A stretch of DNA of 64,000 nucleotides, from contig JAEWWU010000013.1 in NCBI GenBank assembly GCA_023396255.1, positions 248,001 to 312,000 on the forward strand, in the 5' to 3' direction. This stretch comes from Bacteroidota bacterium. GTDB lineage: Bacteria > Bacteroidota > Bacteroidia > Bacteroidales > Porphyromonadaceae. The position numbers and the translations under genes are program-made. Each line of letters begins with the position of its first letter. The first letter of the stretch is position 1. Below the pieces are notes generated by a model. That model saw only the letters and a program-made list of their open reading frames with translations. It ran no database searches and was not told the DNA's origin. This document shows positions 61,418-64,000 of the stretch, in pieces.

Positions 61418-64000
61418 ATGAACAAATATTCGGCTGTAGAGAAGTTTCTTTCTGTTTACGGACTTTTGCTTCTCCTCATAATAGCCCCTTACTCAAAGGC
61501 ATTGGCACAACAAGACGCCGACAAAGTGATCATTCTAAAAGCATCTCAAGAGGTTAGTCTGTTAAAACTAACAATCTTGGCAGAAACTCCGGTGGAAACC
61601 ATTGGTATAAAAGAACCAATTGTGGCGGACGGAGTTGCTCGATTTTACTCCACCACTTCCTCGGAAATTCAACTCAAGGGGCGTATAACTTCGCTTATCT
61701 GTTCCGGTAATGGACTTAAGGCGATTGACATATCCAAGTGCAACTCCTTGGTGGAGTTGGATTGTGCCTCCAACGCTATTACTCAACTGAGTATAAAGGA
61801 CAACAAGTTGTTGCAACGGCTCAATTGCTCGGACAATCCCATCAAACAAATAGTAACTTCCGGAAATCGGGGCTTACTCTCTCTCAATTGTTCCAACACC
61901 CAAATCATCCATCTGGATTTGAGCAATAATGCTCGTCTTGAAAATTTGCAATGCAGCGGAAATTCTAACGACACAGGAGCCTCTCTTTCCGTTCTTACCC
62001 TAACTTCCTGTGCTGGACTCAAATGGTTGGATGTTTCTCACAATAAGCTCAAAGCCCTAGATTTGTCCGGAAATCCCAATCTGGAGTATTTGGATTGCAA
62101 CCAAAACCACATTTCTGAGCTCAAGACGGAATATTGCCCCAAACTCGAAGTGCTCAATTGTAGCGACAACACGGGACAGCTTCTTATGAACAAGGAAAAG
62201 AATGCCCCAAACACAGAGGGATTGACCTCTTTGGATTTGAGCAAGAATCCTAATCTGAAAGTGTTGGAGTGCTACAGCAACAATCTATCCTCTTTGGATG
62301 TAAGCCATAATCCTTTACTCGAAACTTTGATTGTTTCTTCTACCAATATTACCTCTCTGGATCTGAAGAATAATAAGGCTTTAAAGAAGCTTAGCTGCTC
62401 CAACAAGGGGTTGCAAAGCATTGACCTAACCCAAAACGAAGCTCTTGAGGAGTTTTCCTGTGAATGGGGGCTTCTCAAAGAGATAAACCTTACCCGAAAT
62501 CCTCAACTTAAATCGGTATCTGTAGGGCACAACCAACTCACTCAATTAGATTTGTCCCACAATCCATTGTTGGAAATGCTCTCTTGTTATAGCAATGCGG
62601 GGATAAAAGAACTTAATCTATCCGCCAACACCCGTTTACGCTCTTTGGTTTGTAATGGATGCAACCTAAAAGGACTTAATTTATCTGCAAATAAGGAGCT
62701 TACTTTCTTGAGTTGTTACGAAAATGGTATTTCCGGTACTGCTATGACTGCCCTTATGCAATCACTTCCTCAAAGGAAGTCCGAGGATAAGGCCGAGATT
62801 AAAGTGATCAATACCAAAGAACAGAGTACTGGTAGCGAGCACAACTCTTGCACCCGAGAGGACGTAGCTATTGCCCGAGGCAAGAATTGGTGGGTGATCA
62901 ACTACAATGGTTTTGCCAATAAGGGAGAAGGAGAGATCTATTACGGTTCCGATAACTCGGAAAGCGATGAAATCATTCTACTCACCTTCAACAAGAAGAA
63001 CGGCAGCACTGTTGAGTTTGCCCTAATGCGTTCGGGAGAAGTTTCTGCAACGGGCATCGAGGGAAGTTTGAATTCAAGTGCTTACGCTTCTTCATACCGA
63101 TTGACTTCCGAAACCATCCAATTGAAAGGGCGAGTAGAAGGGTTAGAAATAATAGCGCAAGGACTAAAATCCATTGATCTCTCCAAAGCCGGCAGTATGA
63201 GGTTTTTGAACATTAAGGACAATGCCGTTTCAGGCTCTTTGGATCTCTCTCAATGTTCTCTACTGCAACAAATAGAATGCCAAAACAATCGAATAGAGCA
63301 GATTTCTTTTGGGCAAACCCCTCGGCTGGAGTCTGCAAACCTTGCCAATAACAAACTCTCTACACTCACTCTGCAGGCCGATAACCTAATGATGCTCGAC
63401 GTTGCCAAAAACAACATCAAGACATTGGACTTGTCCTCATCTTCTCATCTGAAAACGCTTTATTGTGAAACCAATGACATAGAAACATTGCTGCTGAATA
63501 GTCGAGAGTTACAAACTCTTTGCTGCAGGCACAATGCTTTATCCGCCGAGAAGAGCCAACAAGTAGCTAATTCCCTGCCCAACAGAAAGGATCTCCAACC
63601 CGGATTTTGTGTATTGGTAGATAAAACAGATACCTCCGATGGCAACGACATATACAAGCAACAGGTACAAGAGTTACAACAAAAAAATTGGATCGTATTG
63701 GACTTGCACGGGAACTCGGATCGAAGAAGTGGTATTCTCTATGAGGGAGTAACAGGAGGGGACACGCAAGCGATTACCTCGGAAAATTCCATCTCTTGCC
63801 ATTTTATTCCCTCCGAAAATCTCCTCTGTGTGAAAGGTGCGCAGCCTTACGAACCTATACGCCTATTTTCTCTTGAGGGCAGCCTTCTACTACAAAGCAA
63901 TGTCAATGAAAGAGGCGAAGCCGTCATTGCTCTTTGTCCTTTGCCCGAAGGTATTTATATCGTCAGTGGTAACTCTTGGGGCAAACAAATCATAAAACCG
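61418..64000 (+). CDS. Leucine-rich-repeat surface protein with T9SS sorting domain (3' end just outside window)
   Basis: 861 residues visible from ATG 61418; the frame runs open to the window edge, so only a few codons or the stop are missing. Signal peptide (MNKYSAVEKFLSVYGLLLLL, ALAQ). Two units of beta domain, LRR array (LDCSxNxLxxLDLSxNxx) and capping module (SLPQR ... GKNWWV; SLPNR ... KNWIVLD ... YEG) follow. The end LCVKGAQPYEPIRLFSLEGS ... EGIYIVSGNSWGKQI is a T9SS sorting domain. It is the paralogue of the gene at 44948, with a longer first LRR array. Confidence 0.88.
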   Translation, partial: MNKYSAVEKFLSVYGLLLLLIIAPYSKALAQQDADKVIILKASQEVSLLKLTILAETPVETIGIKEPIVADGVARFYSTTSSEIQLKGRITSLICSGNGLKAIDISKCNSLVELDCASNAITQLSIKDNKLLQRLNCSDNPIKQIVTSGNRGLLSLNCSNTQIIHLDLSNNARLENLQCSGNSNDTGASLSVLTLTSCAGLKWLDVSHNKLKALDLSGNPNLEYLDCNQNHISELKTEYCPKLEVLNCSDNTGQLLMNKEKNAPNTEGLTSLDLSKNPNLKVLECYSNNLSSLDVSHNPLLETLIVSSTNITSLDLKNNKALKKLSCSNKGLQSIDLTQNEALEEFSCEWGLLKEINLTRNPQLKSVSVGHNQLTQLDLSHNPLLEMLSCYSNAGIKELNLSANTRLRSLVCNGCNLKGLNLSANKELTFLSCYENGISGTAMTALMQSLPQRKSEDKAEIKVINTKEQSTGSEHNSCTREDVAIARGKNWWVINYNGFANKGEGEIYYGSDNSESDEIILLTFNKKNGSTVEFALMRSGEVSATGIEGSLNSSAYASSYRLTSETIQLKGRVEGLEIIAQGLKSIDLSKAGSMRFLNIKDNAVSGSLDLSQCSLLQQIECQNNRIEQISFGQTPRLESANLANNKLSTLTLQADNLMMLDVAKNNIKTLDLSSSSHLKTLYCETNDIETLLLNSRELQTLCCRHNALSAEKSQQVANSLPNRKDLQPGFCVLVDKTDTSDGNDIYKQQVQELQQKNWIVLDLHGNSDRRSGILYEGVTGGDTQAITSENSISCHFIPSENLLCVKGAQPYEPIRLFSLEGSLLLQSNVNERGEAVIALCPLPEGIYIVSGNSWGKQIIKP

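Overview
The window is a stretch of chromosome from a Bacteroidetes bacterium, most likely a Porphyromonas-like member of the Bacteroidales. The signs are: several secreted proteins ending in type IX secretion (T9SS) sorting domains; a gldH lipoprotein gene next to a RicT/PSP1 gene; a V-type ATPase operon carrying a DUF2764 gene; repeated promoters of the Bacteroidetes form TTG-N19/20-TAnnTTTG; weak Shine-Dalgarno signals; and L36 and S4 proteins without zinc-binding cysteines. No IS element, prophage, CRISPR array or rRNA gene was seen.

Layout. 1-7190: end of the ribosomal spc/alpha cluster (rplR partial, rpsE, rpmD, rplO, secY, map, infA, rpmJ, rpsM, rpsK, rpsD, rpoA, rplQ), closed by a strong terminator. 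7190-8260: gene-free DNA holding a 93-bp perfect inverted copy of part of rpoA and an orphan plus-strand terminator. 8261-10093: a BlaI-type repressor and M56 (BlaR1-like) membrane peptidase, minus strand. 10621-12372: two DUF1573 secreted proteins. 12446-15844: meaB, a small acidic protein, trmB and an Mrp-type Fe-S carrier ATPase. 15998-16430: RNase P RNA. 16458-17903: YihY membrane protein. 18100-21505: nadB-nadC-nadA (de novo NAD synthesis). 21578-23500: DEAD-box helicase. 23571-24170: HD-domain protein. 24742-30380: polysaccharide export lipoprotein, BY-kinase, PHP-type phosphatase and a lamin-tail-like protein. 30419-34653: YwqK-like protein, a lipoprotein, DUF1266, LemA and DUF3137. 34859-36488: Dabb protein and serB (minus). 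36791-44442: V-type ATPase operon E-DUF2764-A-B-D-I-K (minus). 44948-51792: leucine-rich-repeat T9SS protein, a 1013-residue delta-60-repeat T9SS protein and an acyltransferase. 52211-54397: pnp, followed by an unidentified structured RNA and tRNA-Asn. 55188-59096: GNAT, PAP2/beta-barrel fusion, RicT-like protein and gldH. 60049-64000: two more T9SS cargo proteins, the last cut by the window edge.

Most genes are core housekeeping or cell-envelope genes. The wza/BY-kinase/PHP block should control surface polysaccharide export by tyrosine phosphorylation; gldH and the T9SS cargoes belong to one secretion route; the V-ATPase probably moves Na+ or H+.

The least explained signals are non-coding: the inverted rpoA fragment; a dispersed repeat of about 110 bp (five copies here) whose right half occurs in two opposite orientations; and the promoter-to-terminator RNA unit after pnp. 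All calls are by reading alone; no database search was run.
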